A DNA stretch of 64,000 nucleotides from Acidobacteriota bacterium. Its GTDB lineage: Bacteria; Acidobacteriota; Thermoanaerobaculia; Gp7-AA8. A model generated the notes under the pieces. The model saw nothing but the letters and a program-made list of their open reading frames with translations, did no database searches and had not been told where the DNA came from. The stretch spans positions 499,587-563,586 of the forward strand of contig JAFATB010000014.1 of NCBI GenBank assembly GCA_019244185.1. Direction: 5' to 3'. The translations under genes and the position numbers were made by a program. Shown in pieces: positions 8,426-16,436 of this stretch. The first letter of the stretch is position 1, and every line of letters starts with the position of its first letter.

Positions 8426-9307
8426 TCAGAGGTAGAGATGAATCATGCTGCGCAAGTCGACGGCGAGGAGCAGTTGAGTCAGGTTTGGGAAATTAGGATA
8501 GAAGCGCGCGAGCTCGCTGAACCAGCGCTCCGCGCCGGCGAAGTCGCCGCGATGATACGCAACCTCTCCCAGGAGATAAAGCGAGTTCCGTGTCTGCCGC
8601 GGATCGGCGGCGGCGTCGAGACCGAGGCGCCCGTAGTACTCGGCGCGATCGAGTTGATCGCGTTCGAGGTACGCAAAACAGAGCCCGAGGTAACAGTCTC
8701 CGAGCGGAATCGTGGCGCCCTCGGGATCGTCGATCACGGAATGCACGATCGCGATTCCCTCATCGCCACGGCCGAGCAGCATGAGACTGTAGGCGCTGTT
8801 CGCACGCACCGCCGCCTGGGCGTACCGGCGGTCGTTCTCATCCTCGATCGAGGAGACGAGTGTCGACGCTTCTTCGAACACCTCGACGGCGCGTGCGAAT
8901 TGGGAATCGCTCTCGTAAAGGACGCCGAGGTCGTTCAGCGCCTGCACGACGCGCATGGAGTTGTCCATCTCGCGTGCGACTTCGAGTGCGATTTCACCGT
9001 AGAACAAAGCCCGCTTCACGTCGCGCGTGAGGCGGTGCTTGAACATCAGCGCGTACGCCGCATAGAACGTGTGATGCGGGTTGCGGCGTCGCATGAGGAT
9101 GCCGGGGAGCGCGCGCACTTCGGCGCCGTCGCGCTCGATCGCGATCATCGCGTCCGCTTTGTTGATCGTCAGCAGTTCGCGCAGCTCTTCGCTCTCTACG
9201 ACGAGCATGGCTTCGTCGTAGAGCGTGATCGCGTCGTCGTACTGCTCGGAACGCACCAGCGCCAGACCACGCTGCCGAAGGCGTTCCGCATGCTGCTCGT
9301 TCTGCAC
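8426..9307 (-). CDS. TPR repeat protein
   Basis: A 293-residue, all-helical protein with about six tetratricopeptide-like repeats. Clear units include GLALVRSEQYDDAITLYDEA, ALNDLGVLYESDSQFARAVEVFEEA and LYLLGEVAYHRGDFAGAERWF. No signal peptide or membrane segment is seen, so it is probably a cytoplasmic scaffold or regulatory partner. The start is GTG, with no Shine-Dalgarno but a TACAAT hexamer 9 nt upstream (top-strand 9317-9322), consistent with a leaderless transcript. It is first in an operon with the secreted protein at 7423-8424. Confidence 0.8.
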   Translation of the reverse strand: MQNEQHAERLRQRGLALVRSEQYDDAITLYDEAMLVVESEELRELLTINKADAMIAIERDGAEVRALPGILMRRRNPHHTFYAAYALMFKHRLTRDVKRALFYGEIALEVAREMDNSMRVVQALNDLGVLYESDSQFARAVEVFEEASTLVSSIEDENDRRYAQAAVRANSAYSLMLLGRGDEGIAIVHSVIDDPEGATIPLGDCYLGLCFAYLERDQLDRAEYYGRLGLDAAADPRQTRNSLYLLGEVAYHRGDFAGAERWFSELARFYPNFPNLTQLLLAVDLRSMIHLYL

Positions 9308-9367
9308 GATGCGCGGATTGTAGCCTTCTGACGCTAATAAGTCTCGGTCAACAAAATGAAACAGGCG

Positions 9368-10099
9368 CTACGGCGCAGGCGTGCGCGTCCACGTGAGATC
9401 CCACGCCTCACGCCGCTCGACGAACCCCGTGATCTTTCCCGCAGCGTCGCGCTGGAAGATCTTGCGGTAGCGCGGGCTGCCGGGCACGAAGAAGACGTCG
9501 GGCGACTCGGCGAGCAGCGACTCCGCGGGACGTCCGTTCCGCTGGCCTTCGAGCTTGCCGTCGCGCTGGCGGATTTCGTACGTGATGCCGGGCGCGAGCA
9601 CATAGGTACCGAGGTACGGCGCGGACTGTTGCGCGGACAGCGTGATCGCCGGCGGATCGGTGCGCAAGGCGAGCACCTGCGAGGCGATGAGGCGCCATCC
9701 CCGCGGCGTCTTCACCCACGTATCCGTCGAGCGGTACTGACAGTGCAGTTGCTGCCCGTGATACGTCTCGTGCTCGTCGGAGACATACGTCGCCACCGCC
9801 ACCGAGCCGTGATCGACGACGTTGAAGTCGATCGCGCGGATGTCGCCGGAAACGCCGGCGGCGAGCGGCTTGATGTCCTTCACCATTGCCGCTTTCGTCG
9901 CCACGGTGCCGTCTTCCGCGGTCACGACCGCGTGTTCGTCGAGATAGCGGTCCCACACCTCGGGCGTGCCGTGCGTGATCGCGTCGAGCAGTTCCTGTGT
10001 CTGCGTATGCAGGATCGCTGCGGTGTCGGGCGCCGGTGTCGTTTCGGCGGCGAACAAGGGGACGGCCAGCGCGGCCGCGAACAAAATGGTGAACCGCAT
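9368..10099 (-). CDS. Secreted SnoaL/NTF2-like (DUF4440) protein with DUF3471-like C-terminus
   Basis: The 243-residue product has a signal peptide (MRFTILFAAALAVPLFAAE). It then carries an NTF2-fold DUF4440-type domain (LLDAITHGTPEVWDRYLDEHAVVTAEDG ... WVKTPRGWRLIASQ, read in parts) and a C-terminal beta segment (YLGTYVLAPGITYEI ... GKLEGQRNGRP) resembling DUF3471 of beta-lactamase-like proteins. The ATG at 10099 was chosen because GGAGAAC precedes it and the signal peptide begins there; longer readings upstream lack these. It is divergent from the peroxiredoxin, with 68 bp between starts. The role is unknown; small-molecule binding or turnover is typical of the fold. Confidence 0.8.
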   Translation of the reverse strand: MRFTILFAAALAVPLFAAETTPAPDTAAILHTQTQELLDAITHGTPEVWDRYLDEHAVVTAEDGTVATKAAMVKDIKPLAAGVSGDIRAIDFNVVDHGSVAVATYVSDEHETYHGQQLHCQYRSTDTWVKTPRGWRLIASQVLALRTDPPAITLSAQQSAPYLGTYVLAPGITYEIRQRDGKLEGQRNGRPAESLLAESPDVFFVPGSPRYRKIFQRDAAGKITGFVERREAWDLTWTRTPAP

Positions 10100-10167
10100 G
10101 CGTTCTCCTCTCCGGACGGCGACCGTGTATTGTACGGTTGCACCCGAACCCTGAAGGAGAACAGCCG

Positions 10168-10704
10168 ATGAAACTTCGCTTCGTGTTTCTCGCCGTGGTT
10201 GCAACGCTTGCTTTGACTCTCGGTGCCGACGAGCCGTCGACCATGCCCGCGGCCGGCGCCGCCGCACCGGTCTTCACGCTGCCGAGCCAGGACGGCAACG
10301 CCGTCGCGCTCGATGCCTATCGCGGCAAGTGGGTGGTGCTCTACTTCTATCCGCGCGACTTCACGTCGGGTTGCACGCTCGAGGCGCACAACTTCCAGCG
10401 CGATCTCGACAAGTACACGCGGAAGAACGCCGTGATCCTCGGCGTCAGCGTCGATCCGGTCGACTCGCACAAGGGCTTCTGCACGAAGGAAGGTCTCAAC
10501 TTCAAGCTGCTCGCCGACACCGAGCACACCGTCACGACGAAGTACGGCTCGCTCATGAATCACGACGGGACGATCTTCGCCGCGCGCAATACGTTCCTCA
10601 TCGATCCGCACGGCGTCATCCGCAAGGTCTACACGAAAGTCTCGCCGGCCGGTCACAGCGACGAGATCCTGAGCGACCTCGCGACGCTGCAGGCCGCGAA
10701 GTAA
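10168..10704 (+). CDS. Exported peroxiredoxin (Bcp/PrxQ-like)
   Basis: AhpC/TSA-family peroxiredoxin of 178 residues that reduces peroxides through a reactive cysteine. It starts with a signal peptide (MKLRFVFLAVVATLALTLG), placing it in the periplasm. The catalytic segment is PRDFTSGCTLEA with peroxidatic Cys69; the usual TPGC is TSGC here. The PrxQ resolving Cys five residues later is absent; the only other cysteine is Cys105 (FCTKEG). The start at 10168 is set by AAGGAGA about 9 nt upstream and the signal peptide. It is divergent from the NTF2-like secreted protein, so the two may share control. Confidence 0.92.
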   Translation: MKLRFVFLAVVATLALTLGADEPSTMPAAGAAAPVFTLPSQDGNAVALDAYRGKWVVLYFYPRDFTSGCTLEAHNFQRDLDKYTRKNAVILGVSVDPVDSHKGFCTKEGLNFKLLADTEHTVTTKYGSLMNHDGTIFAARNTFLIDPHGVIRKVYTKVSPAGHSDEILSDLATLQAAK

Positions 10705-10725
10705 GCGCATCGGAAGGAAGCGCGC

Positions 10726-11241
10726 ATGACGGTCGTGAATCCGCAGATCACCGACGCCGTTGCGCCCGAGACGCTGCAGGAGGGCAACGTCGCGATGGCG
10801 AACCTCTACCTCCAGTGCTCCCAGGCGCTCGCGCTGGCCGCCCACAACGCCGCGAGCGCCCAGGCGCAGGGCTACGTGACGATGCAGGCGGCGACGGCGG
10901 CGGGGGTCGCAACGCTGTACGCGCTCGACTCCGCCTCGACCGGCGAGGCGACGAAGAAGATCTACAGCGATGCAACGCGGGCCGTCCACGAAGCCACGCC
11001 GGCCACCGCCGCGCTGGCGTTACCGTCGAGCAAAGTCTCCGACGATTTCCCGTACGCGATGCGCACGTGCGGCGTCGCGTACGCGGCGGCGCTCGACGCC
11101 ATGAGCGCCGCGCTCAGCCGCAACTGCCAACGCGCGCTGGAGATCGCCGCCACCGCCGCGTGCTTCGCGGCCATGGTCGCGAATCCCGACAAGACCGACC
11201 AGTACAACGAAGTGCTGAAGGCGATCCGCACGCTGTCGTAG
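10726..11241 (+). CDS. RebB family R-body-like protein
   Basis: The N-terminal ~85 residues match the RebB (killing trait) family: VNPQITDAV at the start, then MANLYLQCSQALALAAHNAASAQAQ and a short Ala-rich segment ending in ATLYALDSAST. RebB proteins of Caedibacter assemble into coiled R-body ribbons that extend on pH shift. At 171 residues it is much longer than the ~105-residue classic RebB; the extra C-terminal ~80 residues (CGVAYAAALDAMSAAL ... ATAACFAAMVANPDKTDQYNEV) are Ala-rich and helical. GGAAGGAAG precedes the ATG. No second Reb gene is in view, so polymer formation is uncertain. Family assignment is from remembered sequence pattern. Confidence 0.75.
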   Translation: MTVVNPQITDAVAPETLQEGNVAMANLYLQCSQALALAAHNAASAQAQGYVTMQAATAAGVATLYALDSASTGEATKKIYSDATRAVHEATPATAALALPSSKVSDDFPYAMRTCGVAYAAALDAMSAALSRNCQRALEIAATAACFAAMVANPDKTDQYNEVLKAIRTLS

Positions 11242-11304
11242 GTTCCCTAGCGCCAGCGTGCGGTCGCGTGCGTCTCTGGAACGCCCTTTGCGCCATGCCT
11301 GGGT

Positions 11305-11679
11305 ATGGCTGTGCTTCCCAGTTGTCCCGTGCTGGTCGTCCATGAGGACGATGTATTTCGGAAGGCGCTGATCGCGGCGCTGGACCGCGAGTACTTCACG
11401 GTCACGTTCACCGCCGACGGCGAGGGAGCCGTGGCGTTGTTGCGCGAACGCCGCTTCGAGGTCGTGGTCGTGCACGTGCGCGCGACCGACAACGGCAACG
11501 GCGGACCGGTGGCCGCGTTTCTGCGCGAGGCGCGCGCGCGGCTGCGCTGCGGCGTGATCATCCTCGGCGAGCCGGATCCGCAGATTCGCGAAGTCGCCGC
11601 GTGGGCGGACGAGACGCTGCTCAAGCCGGTCGACGCCGCGTACGTCGCCACGCGCGCGCGGACGTATTGCACGTGCTGA
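11305..11679 (+). CDS. Degenerate response-regulator receiver domain
   Basis: A single CheY-like domain of 124 residues without an output domain. The acidic pair is present (VVHEDD, residues 11-16) and the conserved Lys is in LLKPVD near residue 107. The phospho-acceptor position at the end of the third strand (FEVVVVHVRA) is His57 instead of Asp, and the Thr/Ser switch residue is Gly (IILGEP). It is therefore probably not phosphorylated in the usual way. It ends in Cys-Thr-Cys within a 14-bp tandem duplication that spans the stop codon. No partner kinase is adjacent. Confidence 0.7.
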   Translation: MAVLPSCPVLVVHEDDVFRKALIAALDREYFTVTFTADGEGAVALLRERRFEVVVVHVRATDNGNGGPVAAFLREARARLRCGVIILGEPDPQIREVAAWADETLLKPVDAAYVATRARTYCTC

Positions 11680-11695
11680 GCTGCACGTGCTGAGC
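11668..11695 (+). repeat. 14-bp tandem duplication across a stop codon
   Basis: TGCACGTGCTGAGC occurs twice head to tail (11668-11681 and 11682-11695). The first copy contains the TGA that ends the receiver-domain gene, so the second lies in the intergenic leader of the DUF4349 gene. It looks like a recent slippage duplication. Confidence 0.8.
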
Positions 11696-11759
11696 TGAAC
11701 CGCCGCGGTTGTTTCTGCGTCCGCCCGTGCGTCCAACGGTGCGAATGGGAGGAATGGCC

Positions 11760-12629
11760 GTGAGGAAGTTCGTACCGGTTCTCTTGATGTTGGTCCTGCT
11801 CGCCGCGTGCAAGAAAGGCGAAGGAGTTGCGAGCAACGAGGTGGCGACGCAGGCCGCGCCACCACAGGCACTGCGTGTGGTCGCGGACAAGACGACCGCG
11901 CAGGGCGCGACGGCCGCCGTCGCACAACAGCCCGCGCCGCAGCCGCGCATGATCGTGCGCACCGCGAACGTCCGCATCATCGTCGCCGACACCGCGAAAG
12001 CCGTCGACGCGATCTCGACCGCAGTCGAGGTAAGCGGCGGTTACGTCGCGGATTCGAGCGTCTGGCGCGAAGGCGAGCTGCTGCGCGCGCGGCTCACGCT
12101 GCGCGTCCCCGCGGACAAGCTGACGCCGACGCTCGCGTCGATCCGCGGCGTTGCCAAGCGCGTCGACAACGAGACGGTGTCCAGCGAAGACGTCTCGCAG
12201 GAGTACGTCGATCTCGCCTCGCAGCTGCGCAATCTCGAAGCGACGGAAATCGAACTGCGCGAGCTGATGACGAGCATCCGCCAGACCGCGCGCAAGGCAT
12301 CCGAGGTGCTGGAGGTGCATCAGCAGCTGACCGCGATCCGCGGCGAGATCGAGCGCACGAAAGGCCGCATGCAGTACCTCGGGCAGATGTCGTCGATGTC
12401 GACGATCGCGCTCGAGCTCGTGCCGGACGCCATCGCGCAGCCGGTGGTGCAGCCCGGCTGGCGTCCGTTGGTCGTGCTCCGCGACGCGAGCCGCGCGCTC
12501 GTTTCCGCGATGCAAGGACTTGCAACCGCGGCGATCTGGTTCATCATCTACCTCGCGCCGCTGCTCGTGCTTCTGCTGCTGGTCGTCCTCGGCATCCGGA
12601 AGCTCGCGCGGCGCCTGCGTACCGCATGA
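11760..12629 (+). CDS. DUF4349 lipoprotein
   Basis: Predicted lipoprotein of 289 residues: a short basic, hydrophobic leader ends in LLAAC (lipobox Cys17). The periplasmic DUF4349 domain follows (MIVRTANVRIIVADTAKAV ... EVSGGYVADS), then a coiled-coil stretch (LRNLEATEIELRELM ... HQQLTAIRGEIERTKGRM) and a C-terminal membrane helix (WFIIYLAPLLVLLLLVV). The GTG at 11760 was preferred because GGAGGA sits 5-6 nt upstream; the ATGs at 11745 and 11754 are too far from or on top of that site. It overlaps the DinB gene by 4 bp (ATGA). The function of DUF4349 is not established. Confidence 0.85.
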   Translation: MRKFVPVLLMLVLLAACKKGEGVASNEVATQAAPPQALRVVADKTTAQGATAAVAQQPAPQPRMIVRTANVRIIVADTAKAVDAISTAVEVSGGYVADSSVWREGELLRARLTLRVPADKLTPTLASIRGVAKRVDNETVSSEDVSQEYVDLASQLRNLEATEIELRELMTSIRQTARKASEVLEVHQQLTAIRGEIERTKGRMQYLGQMSSMSTIALELVPDAIAQPVVQPGWRPLVVLRDASRALVSAMQGLATAAIWFIIYLAPLLVLLLLVVLGIRKLARRLRTA

Positions 12630-13120
12630 ACGAGCTCGTCGCCTACTTCGATCGCATCCGCGCGCGCACGATGCGCCTCGTCGCCGTCGTGCCGCCGGAT
12701 CGCATCGACTGGACGTACAAGCCGGGCAAGTTCACATTCGGCGACGTCATGCGGCACCTCGCGGCGATCGAGCGCTGGATGTACGCGGAGAATGCGCAAT
12801 TCCGGCCGAGCCGCTACGAGAGCCACGGACGCGAGCTCGCCGACGGCTACGACGCCGTCGTCGCGTACATGCAGCGGATGCACGCGGAGTCGATGGAGAT
12901 CTTCGCCGCGCTCACCGACGAAGAGCTCGAGCGCCGGACGATGACTCCGGGCGGCGCCGAGCTCTCCGTGCGCAAGTGGCTGCGCGCGATGATCGAGCAC
13001 GAGGTGCATCACCGCGGGCAGCTCTACCTCTACTGCTCGCTGCTGGACATCCCGACGCCGCCGCTCTACGGCCTCACCTCGGAAGAAGTCGCGGCGCAGT
13101 CGGCGTCGGCGAAACGTTAG
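12626..13120 (+). CDS. DinB family protein
   Basis: A 164-residue four-helix-bundle protein of the DinB/YfiT superfamily, which includes metal-dependent thiol transferases and DNA-damage-inducible proteins of unknown role. The three-His metal site is visible as RHLAAIERW (first His) and EHEVHHRGQ (last two). The DWTYKPGKFTFGDVMRHL start is typical. It is coupled to the DUF4349 gene by an ATGA overlap. At its 3' end the TAG overlaps the TAA of the convergent secreted-protein gene. Substrate unknown. Confidence 0.9.
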   Translation: MNELVAYFDRIRARTMRLVAVVPPDRIDWTYKPGKFTFGDVMRHLAAIERWMYAENAQFRPSRYESHGRELADGYDAVVAYMQRMHAESMEIFAALTDEELERRTMTPGGAELSVRKWLRAMIEHEVHHRGQLYLYCSLLDIPTPPLYGLTSEEVAAQSASAKR

Positions 13121-13761
13121 CGCAGGTACAGCTTCAGCACGAACGCCGCGCCGATCGCGCCGCCGTTCGTGGTCGGACCGCCGGCCCACCAGACGTTCAC
13201 GTCGTACGTGCCCGGCGGGACATCGCCCGGCCCGGTGCCGACGCGCTGGAAGAAGTTGGCGCCGATCTCGTCGACGTCCTTCTCCGCCTCGATCGCCACC
13301 GCGGGCGCGGGACGGCCGAACGGCGTCTCGTAATGCCCGAACATGTGCCGGTGCGCGGCCGTGCCGGCCGCGGTGAGCGTCACCTGAAACATGGTGATGC
13401 TCGAGACGCCGTACGTCTGGCGGCTGCCGACGAGCGCGCTGAAGTGCGCGTCGAGACACGTGCCGGCGCCGAGCTTCACGCGCGTGGTGAGGATCGGCGT
13501 CTTGTCGAACAGACCGCCTTCACCGCCGCCCGCCGGCGCGTTCCAGTTCGCGGCCGTGGTCTTGATTCCTTCGAAGCCGACGTCCTGCACGTACGTGATG
13601 GGCGCGCGGCACTCGCTGGCGGCGGGATGCGCGAATGACTTCGCGCCGGGGATCTGCCGCGGCGCCTGCGCGGGTTTGGACAACATGCCTCCGCGCTCCT
13701 GCGCGAACGCGCCGAAACCGCAGAGAACGATGACAACACTGAATGCGATCCTGATCTTCAT
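13117..13761 (-). CDS. Secreted protein of unknown function
   Basis: The 214-residue protein has a signal peptide (MKIRIAFSVVIVLCGFGAFA, cleavage before QE). The mature part contains YVQDVGFEGIKTTAANW, two cysteines (SECRAP and GTCLDAH) that could pair, and a beta-rich C-terminus (GTYDVNVWWAG ... AFVLKLYLR). The ATG at 13761 is preferred because AAGGAGG lies about 8 nt upstream; a GTG three codons earlier overlaps that site. I do not recognise the family. It stands alone on the minus strand, convergent with dinB. Confidence 0.7.
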   Translation of the reverse strand: MKIRIAFSVVIVLCGFGAFAQERGGMLSKPAQAPRQIPGAKSFAHPAASECRAPITYVQDVGFEGIKTTAANWNAPAGGGEGGLFDKTPILTTRVKLGAGTCLDAHFSALVGSRQTYGVSSITMFQVTLTAAGTAAHRHMFGHYETPFGRPAPAVAIEAEKDVDEIGANFFQRVGTGPGDVPPGTYDVNVWWAGGPTTNGGAIGAAFVLKLYLR

Positions 13762-13828
13762 GGAACGCACCTCCTTGTCCGGATAGTGCGTCCCGCGGCG
13801 GAACCGTTTCAGCGTGCGTTCTAGCGTT

Positions 13829-16045
13829 TCAGTGCACGGCGCGGCGCTTCGGCGGCACGCGCGTGAGCGTCACGTGCGTGGTCTGTCCGCTGTTGCGCGG
13901 AATCGTCAGCACCGTGCCGTGCGCGGTGCGCGACGAACGCACGTCGCTCGTGTTGAACGCGCCCGGAAGCGTGAGCTGGAACGAGCCGCTGGCATTCGCG
14001 CTCGGATCGGCGGCGTAGAGTTGCATCGTGTTGAAGTCGCCGGTCATGTAGACGACGGCCGCCGCGCTCGACGAAATGCCTTCGACGCTGCCCGCGCGCC
14101 AGAAGGCGATGCCGAGCGCATTCGTGCGCGTGTCGCGCACCGCGCTGACCGTGTCGTCGTTCGCGACGATCGCAAGCGGACGCGAGGCCGCCCACGCGCG
14201 CATCTGCGACGACGTCACGTTCGGCACGATCGCGTACTCGGCGGTCGCATTCACGGGACTCGTGCCGTGATCGAAGCGCAGCGTGACGAACGACTTCGTG
14301 TGCGGCGTCGTATCGCTCGAGCCGCCGAGGGCTGCCCAGGTGCCGGTGCGCGTCTCGCGCGAGGTCTGCACCGCGTCGGCGCCGCCGGGGAACCAGTAGC
14401 CGACGTTTTCGAGCTGCGCCCAGTCGGTGCCGCGCGCGAGCTGCGACGTTTCATTTACGAGCGGCCACTGATTGACGATCGTTTCGACGCGATTGCCGCT
14501 CAGCGCGGTGATGTCGTTCGCGAGGAAGACGATCGCGTCGTCGAAGAAGAACCACGACTTCTTCGCGGTCATCGACGATCCGAGCGGCGCGAGCTCCATC
14601 GCGGAGACGCCGTTCTGCGCGTCGCCGGTGCCGCCCGCATACGAGCGCGTGCCGAGGCCGTAGAGATCGTTCGCGGTGTCGGCTTTCTGTTCGACCGTGA
14701 TGCCGGGGAGGCGCGTCCAGTCGAGCGCCGGCCAGACGTCCTGGTTGAAGTATTCATCGCCGCGGATGACGAGATAAAGACGTCCGTCCGACTGCCGCGC
14801 GCCGTGGAGATTCTCTTCGTTCGTTTTCTCGCCGGACTTCGTGCGCGTGGAGAACATCTTGATCGACGCGAACCAGTTGGGCCGGCGGTGCACGGTGTAA
14901 TCGGACGTGAAGTAGTGGCGATGGCCGGACGGCCACGCCGCGGCGAAGCGCGCGCTCTCGATCTGCGCGGCGAGGCCCGCGAGCTCGGTCGGCATCGTGC
15001 CGTGCCACGTCTCGAGCGCTTTCGCGGCCGAGGCGCGGAGCTCGTTCGCGCGCGGGGACGCGAACTGCGAGGCCTGCAGCAGCGCGGCCACGCCGTTGTA
15101 GCCGCTCGTCGTCGGACGCGCGACTTCGCGGCTGATGACGGAGACGTCGAAGTAGTTGCCGTACAGCGACCACGCGATGCCGTCCTGTACGTAATCCGCG
15201 AACGCGGAGAGCGCGTCCGACGTCAGCTCGTACGGCGTATTGCGCGTGAGCAGCGCGTAGCGCGCGAAGTCGTTCGCGAACGAGCCGCCGTAGCCGCCGG
15301 TGTAGAGCTGCGCGCCGTGCTGGTGGAACGAGCGGTCGCTCTGGATGCCGTCGCCGGTGGTCGTGCGCGTGACGCCGCTCATCGCGTCGCGCACCGCCGC
15401 GAGCATCGTCGCGTCGTTCTTCAGGATGCCGAGCGAGAGATGCGTGTAGCAGGACCAGACGAGGTTCTCGCCGGTCGGTGTCGGACCGATGATGCCGCGC
15501 GACGCCGGCGAGCTGCCGATGCGCACGTACATCGCGGTCGTGAGATCGCTCAGCGTCTGCGGATCGATCTCGTCGCGCATGAGCACGAGCGTCGGTCCGA
15601 GGTCGAGCGGAATGCCCATCGTCCAGAACCACCAGTTGCCGGTGGGGATGATGGTCGCGCCGTAGAACTTCTTCTCGTACGCGAGCGCCGCGTCGATCTG
15701 CGTGCGCAGCCGCGCGTCGCGATAGAACGCCTGCCCCGGCGTCTGGTACGCCTTGGCCATCACCAGCGCGCGCTGCGAGTGACTCCACGGGCTCCAGCTG
15801 CCGTCGGGCGTTTCGCTGTAATTGACGTCGGACCAGCTGCCGTCGTCGCGCAGGAATCCCGCGGCGGTGATGCCGCGCGTTTCCGCCTCGAGGTTCTGCA
15901 GCGCCTCGGTCATGCGCGGCGTCGTGCGATCGGCGCCGGCGGCGGTGTAGAACGCGACGAACTGCTGGCGAAGCACGTCGGACGCCGACGCGGAAAGCGA
16001 CGCGAAGGAGAGCAAAAGCAGCGCGAGGGAAAGGGTCCGTTTCAT
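13829..16045 (-). CDS. Polysaccharide lyase family 8 (chondroitin/hyaluronate/xanthan lyase-like)
   Basis: Secreted lyase of 738 residues that should cleave acidic polysaccharides by beta-elimination. It has a signal peptide (MKRTLSLALLLLSFASLSASA), an alpha/alpha-toroid half and a C-terminal beta-sandwich half, the PL8 layout. Catalytic residues align with hyaluronate lyases: Asn194 in TGENLVW, His243 in FHQHG and Tyr252 in YTGGYG, with the same His-to-Tyr spacing of nine, and Arg in ISREVARP. NWWFWTMGIPLDLG is the aromatic substrate patch. The substrate cannot be fixed; no sulfatase, glucuronidase or SusCD-type transporter is adjacent. Confidence 0.92.
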   Translation of the reverse strand: MKRTLSLALLLLSFASLSASASDVLRQQFVAFYTAAGADRTTPRMTEALQNLEAETRGITAAGFLRDDGSWSDVNYSETPDGSWSPWSHSQRALVMAKAYQTPGQAFYRDARLRTQIDAALAYEKKFYGATIIPTGNWWFWTMGIPLDLGPTLVLMRDEIDPQTLSDLTTAMYVRIGSSPASRGIIGPTPTGENLVWSCYTHLSLGILKNDATMLAAVRDAMSGVTRTTTGDGIQSDRSFHQHGAQLYTGGYGGSFANDFARYALLTRNTPYELTSDALSAFADYVQDGIAWSLYGNYFDVSVISREVARPTTSGYNGVAALLQASQFASPRANELRASAAKALETWHGTMPTELAGLAAQIESARFAAAWPSGHRHYFTSDYTVHRRPNWFASIKMFSTRTKSGEKTNEENLHGARQSDGRLYLVIRGDEYFNQDVWPALDWTRLPGITVEQKADTANDLYGLGTRSYAGGTGDAQNGVSAMELAPLGSSMTAKKSWFFFDDAIVFLANDITALSGNRVETIVNQWPLVNETSQLARGTDWAQLENVGYWFPGGADAVQTSRETRTGTWAALGGSSDTTPHTKSFVTLRFDHGTSPVNATAEYAIVPNVTSSQMRAWAASRPLAIVANDDTVSAVRDTRTNALGIAFWRAGSVEGISSSAAAVVYMTGDFNTMQLYAADPSANASGSFQLTLPGAFNTSDVRSSRTAHGTVLTIPRNSGQTTHVTLTRVPPKRRAVH

Positions 16046-16110
16046 GGTCTCGGAGAAACAAAAAGGACGGCGCTACGCCGTCCTTTCATCCATTGTGGTT
16101 CTGTCGTTGA

Positions 16111-16314
16111 TTAGACGGGAACGACGTTCGCGGCCTGCAGGCCCTTGGGTCCCTGGACGAGATCGAACTCGACCTGAGCTCCCTCGGCGAGCGAGCGGAA
16201 GCCCTTCGACTGAATCGCCGAGAAATGGACGAAGACGTCTTCGCCTCCCTCGGTAGTGATGAAGCCGAAGCCTTTTGCGTCGTTGAACCACTTGACTTTA
16301 CCGGTGCTACGCAT
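16111..16314 (-). CDS. Cold-shock domain protein
   Basis: A 67-residue CspA-type single-stranded nucleic-acid-binding protein acting as an RNA chaperone. RNP1 (KGFGFI) and RNP2 (VFVHF) are both present in the order [19 protein letters not shown] ... [10 protein letters not shown]. The ATG at 16314 gives the standard length, with AAGGAG about 10 nt upstream; longer readings are not supported. The 122-bp gap upstream is AT-rich near 16400 and leaves room for a promoter and a long 5' leader, as is usual for csp genes. Confidence 0.96.
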   Translation of the reverse strand: MRSTGKVKWFNDAKGFGFITTEGGEDVFVHFSAIQSKGFRSLAEGAQVEFDLVQGPKGLQAANVVPV

Positions 16315-16436
16315 ACCTCGAGGTTCTCCTTCTTCTGACGACCGTACGTGATTGGACTGCACGGAGATCAACGCGTGCCGATCGCAACACCTCATTTCGA
16401 CAAATAAATTTCAAGGCATTACGCGGGGCGCAAAGT

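Noticed and set aside
13814..16114. Plus-strand open frame of 766 codons
   Set aside because: Antisense to the PL8 lyase, whose catalytic residues align; the plus-strand product is Arg/Ala-rich without motifs.
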